8,519 nt of DNA from Thiotrichaceae bacterium (GTDB lineage Bacteria; Pseudomonadota; Gammaproteobacteria; Thiotrichales; Thiotrichaceae). The translations under genes were made by a program, and so were the position numbers. Location: positions 1 through 8,519 of the forward strand of contig JALWYT010000044.1 of assembly GCA_026992705.1 (NCBI GenBank). The letters are read 5' to 3'. Under the pieces are notes generated by a model. The model ran no database searches. It saw nothing but the letters and a program-made list of their open reading frames with translations, and had not been told where the DNA came from. Of this stretch, positions 1 through 6,258 are shown piece by piece; position 1 is the stretch's first letter; each line of letters begins with the position of its first letter.

Positions 1-2
1 CC

Positions 3-695
3 TGTCACTCAGGTATTGCAACCGCAGCAAGTACGCAGTGCGAGCGGATTATCCGTATTGCCGTGCATCCTGATTTCCAGCGGCAAGGCTTAGCCACTCG
101 CCTAATCAATCAGATTAATCGTGACAGCCAACAAACGGATTATTTAGGTGTAAGCTTCGCGGCAAGCCGTGATATGTTGCAATTTTGGGAGAAACAAAAC
201 TTCAAGCCGGTACGCTTAGGGCTAAGCCGCGATGCCAGCAGCGGCACACACTCCTTAATCGCCCTACTCCCTAAATCATCAAAGGGGCAGAAGGTTTTTA
301 CACAAGCCCAAGAAAAATTTCGCCACACCTTTGCTCAGCAATTAGCCGAACCGCTGAAAAACTTAGAAGACACTATCGCCATCCCCCTATTACAAGCAGC
401 AAGCAGCCATATCAATCAACTAGATGCATGGCATCAGCAAGCAATCCAACACTTTATCCACAGCCATCAACGCTATGAAGAATGTATCGCCAGCCTATGG
501 CACTGGTTACTTTATCGCATCAACAGCAAGGAATTTAATGCCCTATCCTCCCAACAACAAGCCTTGTTAATCAACAAAATTATGCAAAAAAAATCATGGC
601 AGGAAATTGTTAAAAAACATCGCTATGCGGGGAAAAAAGCAGCTGTGAGGGTATTTAGGGAAGTAATGATTCAGTGTATGGGAATTACTTTATGA
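3..695 (+). CDS. tmcA: tRNA(Met) cytidine acetyltransferase TmcA, C-terminal part (5' end outside window)
   Basis: TmcA uses acetyl-CoA and ATP to make N4-acetylcytidine at the wobble position of elongator tRNA(Met) in the cytoplasm. The frame is open to the left edge (first whole codon at position 3), so the GTG at 63 is an internal valine and not a start. About 230 residues remain of a protein that is about 670 in E. coli. The fragment begins in the GNAT acetyltransferase domain: RIAVHPDFQRQGLATRLI carries the acetyl-CoA pyrophosphate loop (QRQGLA). Next come VSFAASRDMLQFWEKQNF and RDASSGTHSLIALLP, which match E. coli TmcA closely from memory. The remaining ~120 residues are the helical C-terminal tail. 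The RNA-helicase part lies outside the window. The gene converges on the thioredoxin-like gene with a 21-bp gap and no evident terminator hairpin. Its 5' part is richer in G+C than the rest of the window. Confidence 0.93.
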   Translation, partial: CHSGIATAASTQCERIIRIAVHPDFQRQGLATRLINQINRDSQQTDYLGVSFAASRDMLQFWEKQNFKPVRLGLSRDASSGTHSLIALLPKSSKGQKVFTQAQEKFRHTFAQQLAEPLKNLEDTIAIPLLQAASSHINQLDAWHQQAIQHFIHSHQRYEECIASLWHWLLYRINSKEFNALSSQQQALLINKIMQKKSWQEIVKKHRYAGKKAAVRVFREVMIQCMGITL

Positions 696-716
696 ATTCT
701 CTAACTTTGCTCAGGA

Positions 717-1352
717 TCATGTTTCTTGTAATTGCCCCAAACTGTCTTCAATTAACTCTTTTAGCTCTGTATCTTCTGTATTTTTATGGGCTTCTAATGC
801 AGGAATAGCTCGTTTATCATGAGTAAACGATAAATAATGTGCCGCATCGGCTTGTAAGCGTGAGTCATCAGAATCGAGTAATTGGATTAATTCGTTTATA
901 TGTGCTCTTAGCAAATCCGTATTTTCAAACTCTTCCATAATAACACCGATACCAATACGAGTGCTAAGTATAGTACCAGGATCACTTAAAAGTTTCATAA
1001 TAATATCGAAGTTCTTAGGATTCTTTCGAATCTCATTAATTACTGCTTGAGCTTTACCATGTGATAAAAGGTGATCATATTCACCTAATTTTTTATTTTG
1101 ATTTTTTGTCCACTCAATACGTTGTTCTAAAGCCTCAAGTGGTTGCAAGCCTGTAAGTACATAGTCTCCAATTTTGATCCAAGGTACACTTCTAACCCCA
1201 TACTGTCGGGCAACTTCTGGGGCGGTCTCAATATTAATAACGTTTAATTGACTGAGCTTTCCTTTCTTCACCAATTCGCTTAAGTTGTGAAGAATACTGG
1301 GACAGTGTGGACAATATGTACCAAGTAACAAGGTTGCTGTGGGTGTTGTCAT
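717..1352 (-). CDS. Thioredoxin-fold protein with C-terminal helical (HEAT-like) repeat region
   Basis: This is a 211-residue, probably cytoplasmic protein with no signal peptide or membrane segment. Residues 1-80 look like a thioredoxin/glutaredoxin fold: TLLLGTYCPHCPSI gives a CPHC redox motif (Cys14, Cys17) after the first strand, and RSVPWIKIG supplies the cis-proline (Pro57). Residues about 100-211 are helical. AHINELIQLLDSDDSRLQADAAHYLSF followed by DKRAIPALEAH is a HEAT-type helix pair, as in PBS-lyase/HEAT repeats, which usually bind proteins. The ATG overlaps the gluQ stop as ATGA, and AGGA sits 8 nt upstream, so it is probably translated by coupling from gluQ. The fold suggests disulfide exchange on a partner recognised by the helical part. 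Substrate and pathway are unknown. I know of no established symbol. Confidence 0.85.
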   Translation of the reverse strand: MTTPTATLLLGTYCPHCPSILHNLSELVKKGKLSQLNVINIETAPEVARQYGVRSVPWIKIGDYVLTGLQPLEALEQRIEWTKNQNKKLGEYDHLLSHGKAQAVINEIRKNPKNFDIIMKLLSDPGTILSTRIGIGVIMEEFENTDLLRAHINELIQLLDSDDSRLQADAAHYLSFTHDKRAIPALEAHKNTEDTELKELIEDSLGQLQET

Positions 1353-2242
1353 AATGTTGTTCCTATTTTATTTCTATTCCAGTGTATAATCGCCCATTTC
1401 CATAAATCGTCAATATGCTCAAAATCTGTAATTGCTGGTGGTTGTTGTCCTAAAAACTGTAGGGCTTGATGAATATTTTCAAGTTTATCAGCAATTTTTA
1501 TTTCAGGAGCCTGATTTGATTTACTTAATTTTCTACCAGTTTTATCTTTAGCAATGGGAAAGTGTAAATATTCTGGTGTGGATAATTTTAATAATTGTTG
1601 TAGATAAATTTGTCGAGCAGTATTGTCTAATAAATCTTCACCTCGCACGATATGACTGATATGTTGATAGGCATCATCAATGACGACTGCAAGCTGATAA
1701 GCAAATACGCCATCACTGCGTTTGAGAATAAAATCACCCACTTCCGATAAAATTTTCTGAGTTTGCTTGCCTTTCAGTTTGTCTTCAAAACTAATTGTTA
1801 AATCATTGCATTTTAAGCGATAAGCATATTGTTGAGCCTGTGGATTTGCCATTGATTGTCGGCATGTACCCACATATATCCAACCATATTGCCCAAGCTT
1901 CGCAGTTTGTTTAATAATTTTTTTAGTACAAGAGCATGGGTAACTTTGTTGCTGGTAAATGAGGTCATCAAGGGTCTTTTGATAGTGTTTAAATCGTTGG
2001 CTTTGGTAAAGTATTGTTTCATCCCATGCAAAGCCATAACCTTCGAGAATTTGTAGAATAGATTGTATAGCTCCCGTTTGTACACGAGCTTGGTCAATAT
2101 CTTCAATGCGAAGCAGCCATTTACCTTGGTGGGCTTTAGCATCAAGATAACTAGCGACCGCGGCAATGAGTGATCCAAAATGAAGAGAACCACTCGGGGA
2201 TGGGGCAAAACGCCCCCGGTATTCAGATGGTAAGTTACGCAA
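1349..2242 (-). CDS. gluQ: Glutamyl-Q tRNA(Asp) synthetase (GluQ-RS)
   Basis: GluQ-RS is a shortened glutamyl-tRNA synthetase paralogue without an anticodon-binding domain. It activates glutamate and attaches it to queuosine at position 34 of tRNA(Asp). Counting from the chosen start (297 aa; E. coli about 300), RGRFAPSPSG followed by LHFGS (20-24) is the HIGH-type signature, and KLSKS (238-242) is the KMSKS-type motif. The zinc ligands Cys103, Cys105, Tyr123 and Cys127 match the Cys-x-Cys...Tyr-x3-Cys set of the E. coli enzyme. LLRIEDID and IVRGEDLLD are family motifs. The frame also allows a TTG at 2281 (310 aa). I prefer the TTG at 2242: AAAGG lies 4 nt upstream, it overlaps dksA by only 8 bp, and the N-terminus then fits E. 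coli. The dksA-gluQ order is also found in E. coli. The gene ends in an ATGA overlap with the next one. Confidence 0.93.
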   Translation of the reverse strand: MRNLPSEYRGRFAPSPSGSLHFGSLIAAVASYLDAKAHQGKWLLRIEDIDQARVQTGAIQSILQILEGYGFAWDETILYQSQRFKHYQKTLDDLIYQQQSYPCSCTKKIIKQTAKLGQYGWIYVGTCRQSMANPQAQQYAYRLKCNDLTISFEDKLKGKQTQKILSEVGDFILKRSDGVFAYQLAVVIDDAYQHISHIVRGEDLLDNTARQIYLQQLLKLSTPEYLHFPIAKDKTGRKLSKSNQAPEIKIADKLENIHQALQFLGQQPPAITDFEHIDDLWKWAIIHWNRNKIGTTL

Positions 2243-2681
2243 GTTGCCTTTCTTTAATTTCTTGCGTAGTTTTGCAGTCAATGCAAAGCTCTGCGGTTGG
2301 ACGAACTTCTAAACGTTGTAAGCCGATTTCAATTCCACAGGCTTCACAATAACCAAAATCTTCCGTTTCTAGGAATGCAAGTGTCTTGTCAATCTTTCGT
2401 ACTAACTTACGTTCACGATCACGATTACGTAACTCTAAAGCAAATTCTTCTTCTTGTGTTGCACGATCAGCAGGATCAGCAAAATGTGCTGCATCTTCCT
2501 TCATATGATCTACGGTTTTATTAACACCTTCAAGCAAGCTTTGTTTCCAAGCAGTAAGAATTTTTCGAAAATGTTCTTTCTGCCTATCGTTCATATACTC
2601 TTCACCTTCTTGCTCAACGTAAGGGTCAATGCCGTCAACTGGCAAAGCAGACTTCCGTGTCATTGCTGTAACTGTTGCCAT
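2235..2681 (-). CDS. dksA: RNA polymerase-binding transcription factor DksA
   Basis: DksA binds the secondary channel of RNA polymerase and, with ppGpp, mediates the stringent response: it represses rRNA promoters and activates amino-acid promoters. The 148 residues compare with 151 in E. coli. EEYMNDRQKEHFRKIL begins the globular/coiled-coil region. FADPADRATQ carries the two acidic residues of the coiled-coil tip (Asp69, Asp72, matching E. coli Asp71/Asp74). EEEFALELRNRDRERKL is nearly invariant in the family. GYCEAC and LCIDC form the four-cysteine zinc finger (Cys112, 115, 133, 136), so this is the zinc-containing form rather than a cysteine-poor paralogue. The ATG is supported by GGAGG with a 6-nt spacer. 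It is the first gene of the probable dksA-gluQ-thioredoxin unit, behind a 400-bp upstream gap with several dyads. Confidence 0.97.
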   Translation of the reverse strand: MATVTAMTRKSALPVDGIDPYVEQEGEEYMNDRQKEHFRKILTAWKQSLLEGVNKTVDHMKEDAAHFADPADRATQEEEFALELRNRDRERKLVRKIDKTLAFLETEDFGYCEACGIEIGLQRLEVRPTAELCIDCKTTQEIKERQLA

Positions 2682-2687
2682 AATTTT

Positions 2688-2692
2688 CCTCC
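2688..2692 (-). promoter_or_regulatory. Shine-Dalgarno of dksA
   Basis: GGAGG on the - strand, 6 nt before the ATG at 2681, is the strongest ribosome binding site in the window. It fixes the dksA start over the internal Met7. Its GAGG is complementary to the loop of the leader hairpin at 2709-2727. Confidence 0.85.
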
Positions 2693-2708
2693 GTTAAATG
2701 TATTCATA

Positions 2709-2727
2709 TTCCTTAGAGGGTAAGGAA
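2709..2727 (-). promoter_or_regulatory. Hairpin in the dksA 5' leader
   Basis: The arms TTCCTTA and TAAGGAA form a perfect 7-bp stem with a 5-nt loop, CCCTC as read in the - strand mRNA. It ends 16 nt before the dksA Shine-Dalgarno. No U-run follows, so it is not an intrinsic terminator. CCUC in the loop can pair with GAGG of the ribosome binding site. The structure is visible in the sequence; a role in translation control is inference. Confidence 0.5.
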
Positions 2728-2782
2728 AAGAACCCGTTTAACTATTTGATAAATTAATAAAAAATACGATTATCTATAGCCC

Positions 2783-2813
2783 TACTATAAAAACCGCAGC
2801 GGATTATATAGTA
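2783..2813. repeat. 31-bp near-perfect palindrome upstream of dksA
   Basis: The left arm TACTATAAAAACCGC (2783-2797) and right arm GCGGATTATATAGTA (2799-2813) are inverted copies around a central base at 2798, with 13 of 15 positions matching. On the - strand the dyad contains TATAAT (2808-2803), a candidate dksA -10 box, followed by the GC-rich CCGCTGCGG. It could be an operator overlapping the promoter. In transcripts reading through from the RND genes it could instead act as a weak terminator, since GCGG is followed by TTTTT. Confidence 0.55.
2803..2808 (-). promoter_or_regulatory. Candidate dksA -10 element
   Basis: TATAAT on the - strand, about 120 bp upstream of the dksA ATG, is followed by CCGCTGCGG. 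A GC-rich discriminator like this is typical of promoters sensitive to ppGpp/DksA, which would fit autoregulation. No good -35 box lies 16-18 bp upstream (GTGTCT at 17 bp). The consensus TTGACA at 2844-2839 is about 30 bp away, too far to pair with it. The call is therefore tentative. Confidence 0.3.
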
Positions 2814-2823
2814 ACTAACCTGT

Positions 2824-2854
2824 ATAGACACCAATTTTTGTCAACACTGTCTAT
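2824..2854. repeat. Inverted repeat flanking a consensus TTGACA
   Basis: ATAGACA (2824-2830) and TGTCTAT (2848-2854) are perfect 7-bp inverted copies separated by 17 bp. The spacer contains TTGACA on the - strand (2844-2839), a perfect -35 match, but no good -10 lies 17 bp downstream (AGGTTA). On the + strand the right arm runs into TTTTT, which resembles a weak terminator, but no + strand gene is nearby. A two-site operator for a dimeric regulator is possible. Confidence 0.35.
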
Positions 2855-2938
2855 TTTTGGTTCAGTTTATTCTAGTGAACATAGATTGATGTGCAATTAA
2901 CTAAGACAAGCGGTAGATTATGGGTAAATTCTTTTTTT

Positions 2939-3091
2939 TCAAGATAATAACTCTGTGTAAGCAGATAAATATAAGCTCTCCTCAGTAACTGCCAAGGATT
3001 TCCTATTATCGTTGAGTATAACGTACTTTAACTGGAAATGTTGCAAGAGTATACGAATGAGATTTTCGTTGATATATTTGATCAGTCGCAT
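2939..3091 (-). CDS. Possible small ORF overlapping the RND permease stop (50 aa, unrecognised)
   Basis: An ATG at 3091 opens a 50-codon frame that overlaps the last 10 bases of the RND permease gene and ends in TGA at 2939. The product starts MRLIKYINENLIRILLQHF and ends in AYTELLS. It is predicted helical and amphipathic, with no clear membrane segment or known motif. An in-frame TAA lies 6 nt upstream, so it is not an extension of a longer gene. There is no Shine-Dalgarno, so translation would need coupling to the permease stop. A 50-codon open frame can arise by chance here, and its three CTC codons are not typical of AT-rich neighbours. I do not recognise it; it may be spurious. Confidence 0.2.
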   Translation of the reverse strand: MRLIKYINENLIRILLQHFQLKYVILNDNRKSLAVTEESLYLSAYTELLS

Positions 3092-6000
3092 ATATTTTTA
3101 GTTTTTATTAGAGACTTAATATCCTCTAATATCAAGTAGCTAGCGGGTATTAATACCAAGGTAATAAATGTCGCAAATAATATCCCGAAACCTAAGCTCA
3201 CTGCCATTGGTATTAGGAATTGTGCTTGGGTGCTTTTTTCAAAGATTAGCGGCATTAAGCCGACAAACGTTGTCAGTGAGGTGAGTAGTATGGGACGAAA
3301 TCTTGCTCCACCTGCTTTGCGTACCGCATCAATCAAGGGCATACCCGCTTTAAGTTTTTTATTAATATAGTCCACCATGACTAAAGAGTCATTAACAACA
3401 ACACCGGTTAGTGCTAATAAGCCCATGAGACTACTGATGCTGAGGTTTATTCCTAATAATACATGCCCCCAAATCGCTCCGATAATACTGAATGGAATAA
3501 CGCCCATAACAATAAGTGGTTGTAAATAAGAAGCAAAGGGGATAGCTAACAAGGCGTAAATAATAAACAGAACAAATAACAGCCCAAACATTAGGCTACG
3601 CATTGATTCTTGCCGTTCTTTTTGTTCACCTTCTAAGTCAAAACTGACATCTGGATAATTTTTCAATAGATTTGTTAGCCAAGGGTTTAAGTCCTTCATA
3701 ATACTAGCAAGATTGGTTTTTTCTTTATTAATATCGGCAGTAACATCAACAATTCTATGGCGATCAACACGGGTGATTTTGCTGGCTCCACGACTATAAT
3801 CGAGTGTTGCAACATCAATGAGTGGCACTTCCTTGCCTTGTGGTGTACGTATTTTTAAGTCTTCTAAATCGGAGAGAGTCTGCCTTTCTTGCTTGGGATA
3901 ACGTACCATGACTTTGACTTCATCTTGATTACGTAAAATACGTTGGACTTCTATTCCATAAAAAGCTGCTCTTACTTGGCGACCTATATCACTTAATGTT
4001 AAGCCTAGTAATTCTGCCTCGGGACGAATCTCTAGCCAGATTTCTTCTTTACCTTCTTCAAAGCTATTTTTTATATCATATACACCTTCATACGTAGCAA
4101 GTTTAGCTTTTAATAAATTAGCAACTTGATTTAATTGTTCAAAGTCTTGTCCTTCAAGTTGGATAGCAATAGGAGAACCACCATGAGCAATTTCTGCTCT
4201 AAAACTTAATGCTTTAACACCAGGAATATCACCAATCAATTTGTGCCATTCACGCTTAATTCCTGATGTACTAATTGTTAAATTACGTTTCTCAGGCGGT
4301 GTGATTTCCATAACCACTCGAGCAAGATTGGATTGCCCAGCCGTTGTACCCCGCAAACTACGCCCGGTTGAGCCAACTGTGACTAATATATGTTCAATAA
4401 TGCTTTCTTGTGTTTCAGGATCAATATATTTTTTTTGTAGTAACTCGGCTTGTTTTTTTATATGTTGAATATAATGTGTGGTAACAGGCAGGGCAGTACC
4501 TTCTGGCATAATAAGATTTACACGAACAAATTCACTTTGTACACGTGGAAAAAATGTAAAATTAATTCGACCACTCATGGCAAAAGCGATGGTTATCGAT
4601 AACATTACAATAAATATACTGGAGCTTAGATAACGATATGCCAATACCTTATCCAAAAACGGGGTATATATTTGTTCAATAAACTTTTCGAGCCCTAAAG
4701 CAACTTTTTGTTGCAAGCGTAATAAAATATTTTTCTGATGTTGATTGTCTTCTTGGTATATTTGAATATGGCGTAGATGTGCAGGTAAAATCAACTTCGA
4801 TTCAATCAACGAAAACAATAAAACAGGGATAATAATTTTAGGTAGTTGTGCAAAAATATCACCTCTTACGCCTTCAATCATCAATAAGGGTAAAAAGGCT
4901 GCAATTGTTGTTAGTACACCAAAGGTTACGGGTAAAGAAATTTCTTGTGTCCCTTTGATAACAGCGTCTAATGAATTTGGATTCTTTTTTAAGTGGGTAT
5001 AAATATTTTCTCCCGTTACAATAGCATCATCTACTACTATTCCCAGTACGACAATAAAGGCAAACATGCTGACAATATTTAGCGTAACCCCTAATTCTGG
5101 CATCATCGCCAACGCTCCCATAAAACTAATTGGGATACCAATGCCCACCCATAAAGCAACAGAGGGACGTAAAAACAGAGCCAGCAAAATAAAAATCAAT
5201 ACACCACCTTGAATGGCATTATCAATTAAGGTTTGTAGGCGAGCTTTAACAATTCTAGATTTATCTTTCCAAAAACTTAACTGGATATTTTCAGGCAGAC
5301 TTGCTTGGCGTTTTTTAATATAGGTTTTTACCGTTTCAGCAACTTTTATAGCACTTTGATTACCTGTACGAAATACTTCAATAATAGCACTACGCTGGTG
5401 GTCAAACACAGCATAAAGTGGATCTTCTGTAAAACCATCATTAACAGTTGCAATATCTGATAAATAAACTCGAGAACCATCATCCTTACTGATAATAACA
5501 ATACGTTCAAAATCTGCTTTTCGGTACGCCTGCCCTAAGGTTCGGATACGAATTTCACCTTGTGAGGTACGGAGTTTTCCCGCAGGTATATCTTGGGATT
5601 GTTGACGAATTTTTTTTGCAATATCATCTAGGCTTAAGCCATATTGTTGTAAGCGACTTTGTGAGATTTCAATAGAGACTTCATAGGGTCGTAAACCTGT
5701 AATCTCTGCTTGAGAAATACCGTCAAGCTGTATAACTTCTTCTCTTATTTTTTTTGATAGCTCATAAAGTTCTGCCTCACTATTTGTACCTGAGATGGCA
5801 ATACTGATTACTTCACGTTTACGTTGTTGTAAACTGATTAAAGGACGTTCAATATGATCAGGAAAGCCACGAATGGCATCAATGCGGTTTTTAATATCAC
5901 TTAATACCCGATTAATATTTTGAGCTTTTGCTACTTCAACTCGTATTTGTGCATTACCTTCCGTGATATCACTATAAATATGGTCAATTGAGTCTAAATT

Positions 6001-6222
6001 AGCTAACGATTCTTCTATTCGCAAGGCAATACTTTTTTCAACTTCTCGTGGACTTGCTCCAGGGTATGCAACAGAGATATTCACCACATTTTGCTGAAAA
6101 ACAGGAAAGACCTCTAAAGGAATTTTGAACATTGCCGCATACAATCCATAGGCAATAATCACCCACATTAGTAAATTTGCAGCAACAGGATTGCGGGCAA
6201 ACCAATCAATTAGCTTATACAT
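3082..6222 (-). CDS. Efflux RND transporter permease subunit (HAE1/AcrB-like)
   Basis: This is the inner-membrane proton/drug antiporter of a tripartite efflux pump. Its 1046 residues are full length for the family (AcrB 1049). The layout is classic: TM1 at about 11-32, a large periplasmic loop (33-335), TM2-6 (about 336-480), TM7 (about 533-550), a second loop to about 870, then TM8-12 (about 874-1032). The N-terminus has NPVAANLLM and FPVFQQNVVNISVAYPGASP. TM4 carries the proton-relay pair Asp398-Asp399 in GIVVDDAIV. In TM10, VVVNDSLVMVDY has Asn944 where AcrB has Lys940. Arg974 and Thr981 match AcrB Arg971 and Thr978. It starts 17 bp after the adaptor gene with no clear Shine-Dalgarno and a hairpin just before, suggesting translational coupling. 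The substrate cannot be predicted. The low-similarity CusA/heavy-metal type is unlikely because its motifs are absent. Confidence 0.93.
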   Translation of the reverse strand: MYKLIDWFARNPVAANLLMWVIIAYGLYAAMFKIPLEVFPVFQQNVVNISVAYPGASPREVEKSIALRIEESLANLDSIDHIYSDITEGNAQIRVEVAKAQNINRVLSDIKNRIDAIRGFPDHIERPLISLQQRKREVISIAISGTNSEAELYELSKKIREEVIQLDGISQAEITGLRPYEVSIEISQSRLQQYGLSLDDIAKKIRQQSQDIPAGKLRTSQGEIRIRTLGQAYRKADFERIVIISKDDGSRVYLSDIATVNDGFTEDPLYAVFDHQRSAIIEVFRTGNQSAIKVAETVKTYIKKRQASLPENIQLSFWKDKSRIVKARLQTLIDNAIQGGVLIFILLALFLRPSVALWVGIGIPISFMGALAMMPELGVTLNIVSMFAFIVVLGIVVDDAIVTGENIYTHLKKNPNSLDAVIKGTQEISLPVTFGVLTTIAAFLPLLMIEGVRGDIFAQLPKIIIPVLLFSLIESKLILPAHLRHIQIYQEDNQHQKNILLRLQQKVALGLEKFIEQIYTPFLDKVLAYRYLSSSIFIVMLSITIAFAMSGRINFTFFPRVQSEFVRVNLIMPEGTALPVTTHYIQHIKKQAELLQKKYIDPETQESIIEHILVTVGSTGRSLRGTTAGQSNLARVVMEITPPEKRNLTISTSGIKREWHKLIGDIPGVKALSFRAEIAHGGSPIAIQLEGQDFEQLNQVANLLKAKLATYEGVYDIKNSFEEGKEEIWLEIRPEAELLGLTLSDIGRQVRAAFYGIEVQRILRNQDEVKVMVRYPKQERQTLSDLEDLKIRTPQGKEVPLIDVATLDYSRGASKITRVDRHRIVDVTADINKEKTNLASIMKDLNPWLTNLLKNYPDVSFDLEGEQKERQESMRSLMFGLLFVLFIIYALLAIPFASYLQPLIVMGVIPFSIIGAIWGHVLLGINLSISSLMGLLALTGVVVNDSLVMVDYINKKLKAGMPLIDAVRKAGGARFRPILLTSLTTFVGLMPLIFEKSTQAQFLIPMAVSLGFGILFATFITLVLIPASYLILEDIKSLIKTKNICD

Positions 6223-6232
6223 TCTAGGCGTC

Positions 6233-6258
6233 TACTATCTTACTGTGATAAGATAGTA
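6233..6258 (-). promoter_or_regulatory. Intercistronic hairpin over the adaptor stop codon
   Basis: The arms TACTATCTTA and TAAGATAGTA form a perfect 10-bp stem with a 6-nt loop, TCACAG as read in the mRNA. The TAA stop of the adaptor gene (6242-6240) begins the 3' arm. The stem ends 10 nt before the permease ATG, in the place where a ribosome binding site would be. No U-run follows, so it is not a terminator. A ribosome finishing the adaptor would melt it, which could couple permease translation to adaptor translation. It could also protect mRNA ends and set subunit ratios. Confidence 0.6.

Larger units (their letters stand above)
2682..3081. other. Intergenic region between the RND operon and dksA
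   Basis: These 400 bp separate the end of the RND permease gene from dksA. Nearest dksA are the ribosome binding site, a leader hairpin (2709-2727), the 31-bp palindrome with a candidate -10 (2783-2813) and an inverted repeat around TTGACA (2824-2854). The part from 2860 to 2938 shows no structure I can support. The part from 2939 up to the RND stop holds only the doubtful 50-codon ORF. No classic GC-rich hairpin plus U-run is seen after the RND gene. Confidence 0.7.

Noticed and set aside
63..695. GTG at 63 as the tmcA start
   Set aside because: The frame is open and homologous to TmcA upstream to the window edge, so the gene is truncated by the window and not short.
696..716. Bidirectional terminator between tmcA and the thioredoxin-like gene
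   Set aside because: The 21-bp gap and its flanks show no inverted repeat followed by a T-run in either direction.
1813..2208. Second - strand frame of 131 codons inside gluQ
   Set aside because: It lies in another frame of a clearly conserved gene, with no family resemblance.
2454..2723. + strand open frame opposite dksA and its leader
   Set aside because: It is antisense to conserved dksA codons, and its product resembles no family I recognise.
2930..2945. T-run on the + strand as a terminator
   Set aside because: No stable hairpin precedes it on the + strand and no + strand gene ends nearby.
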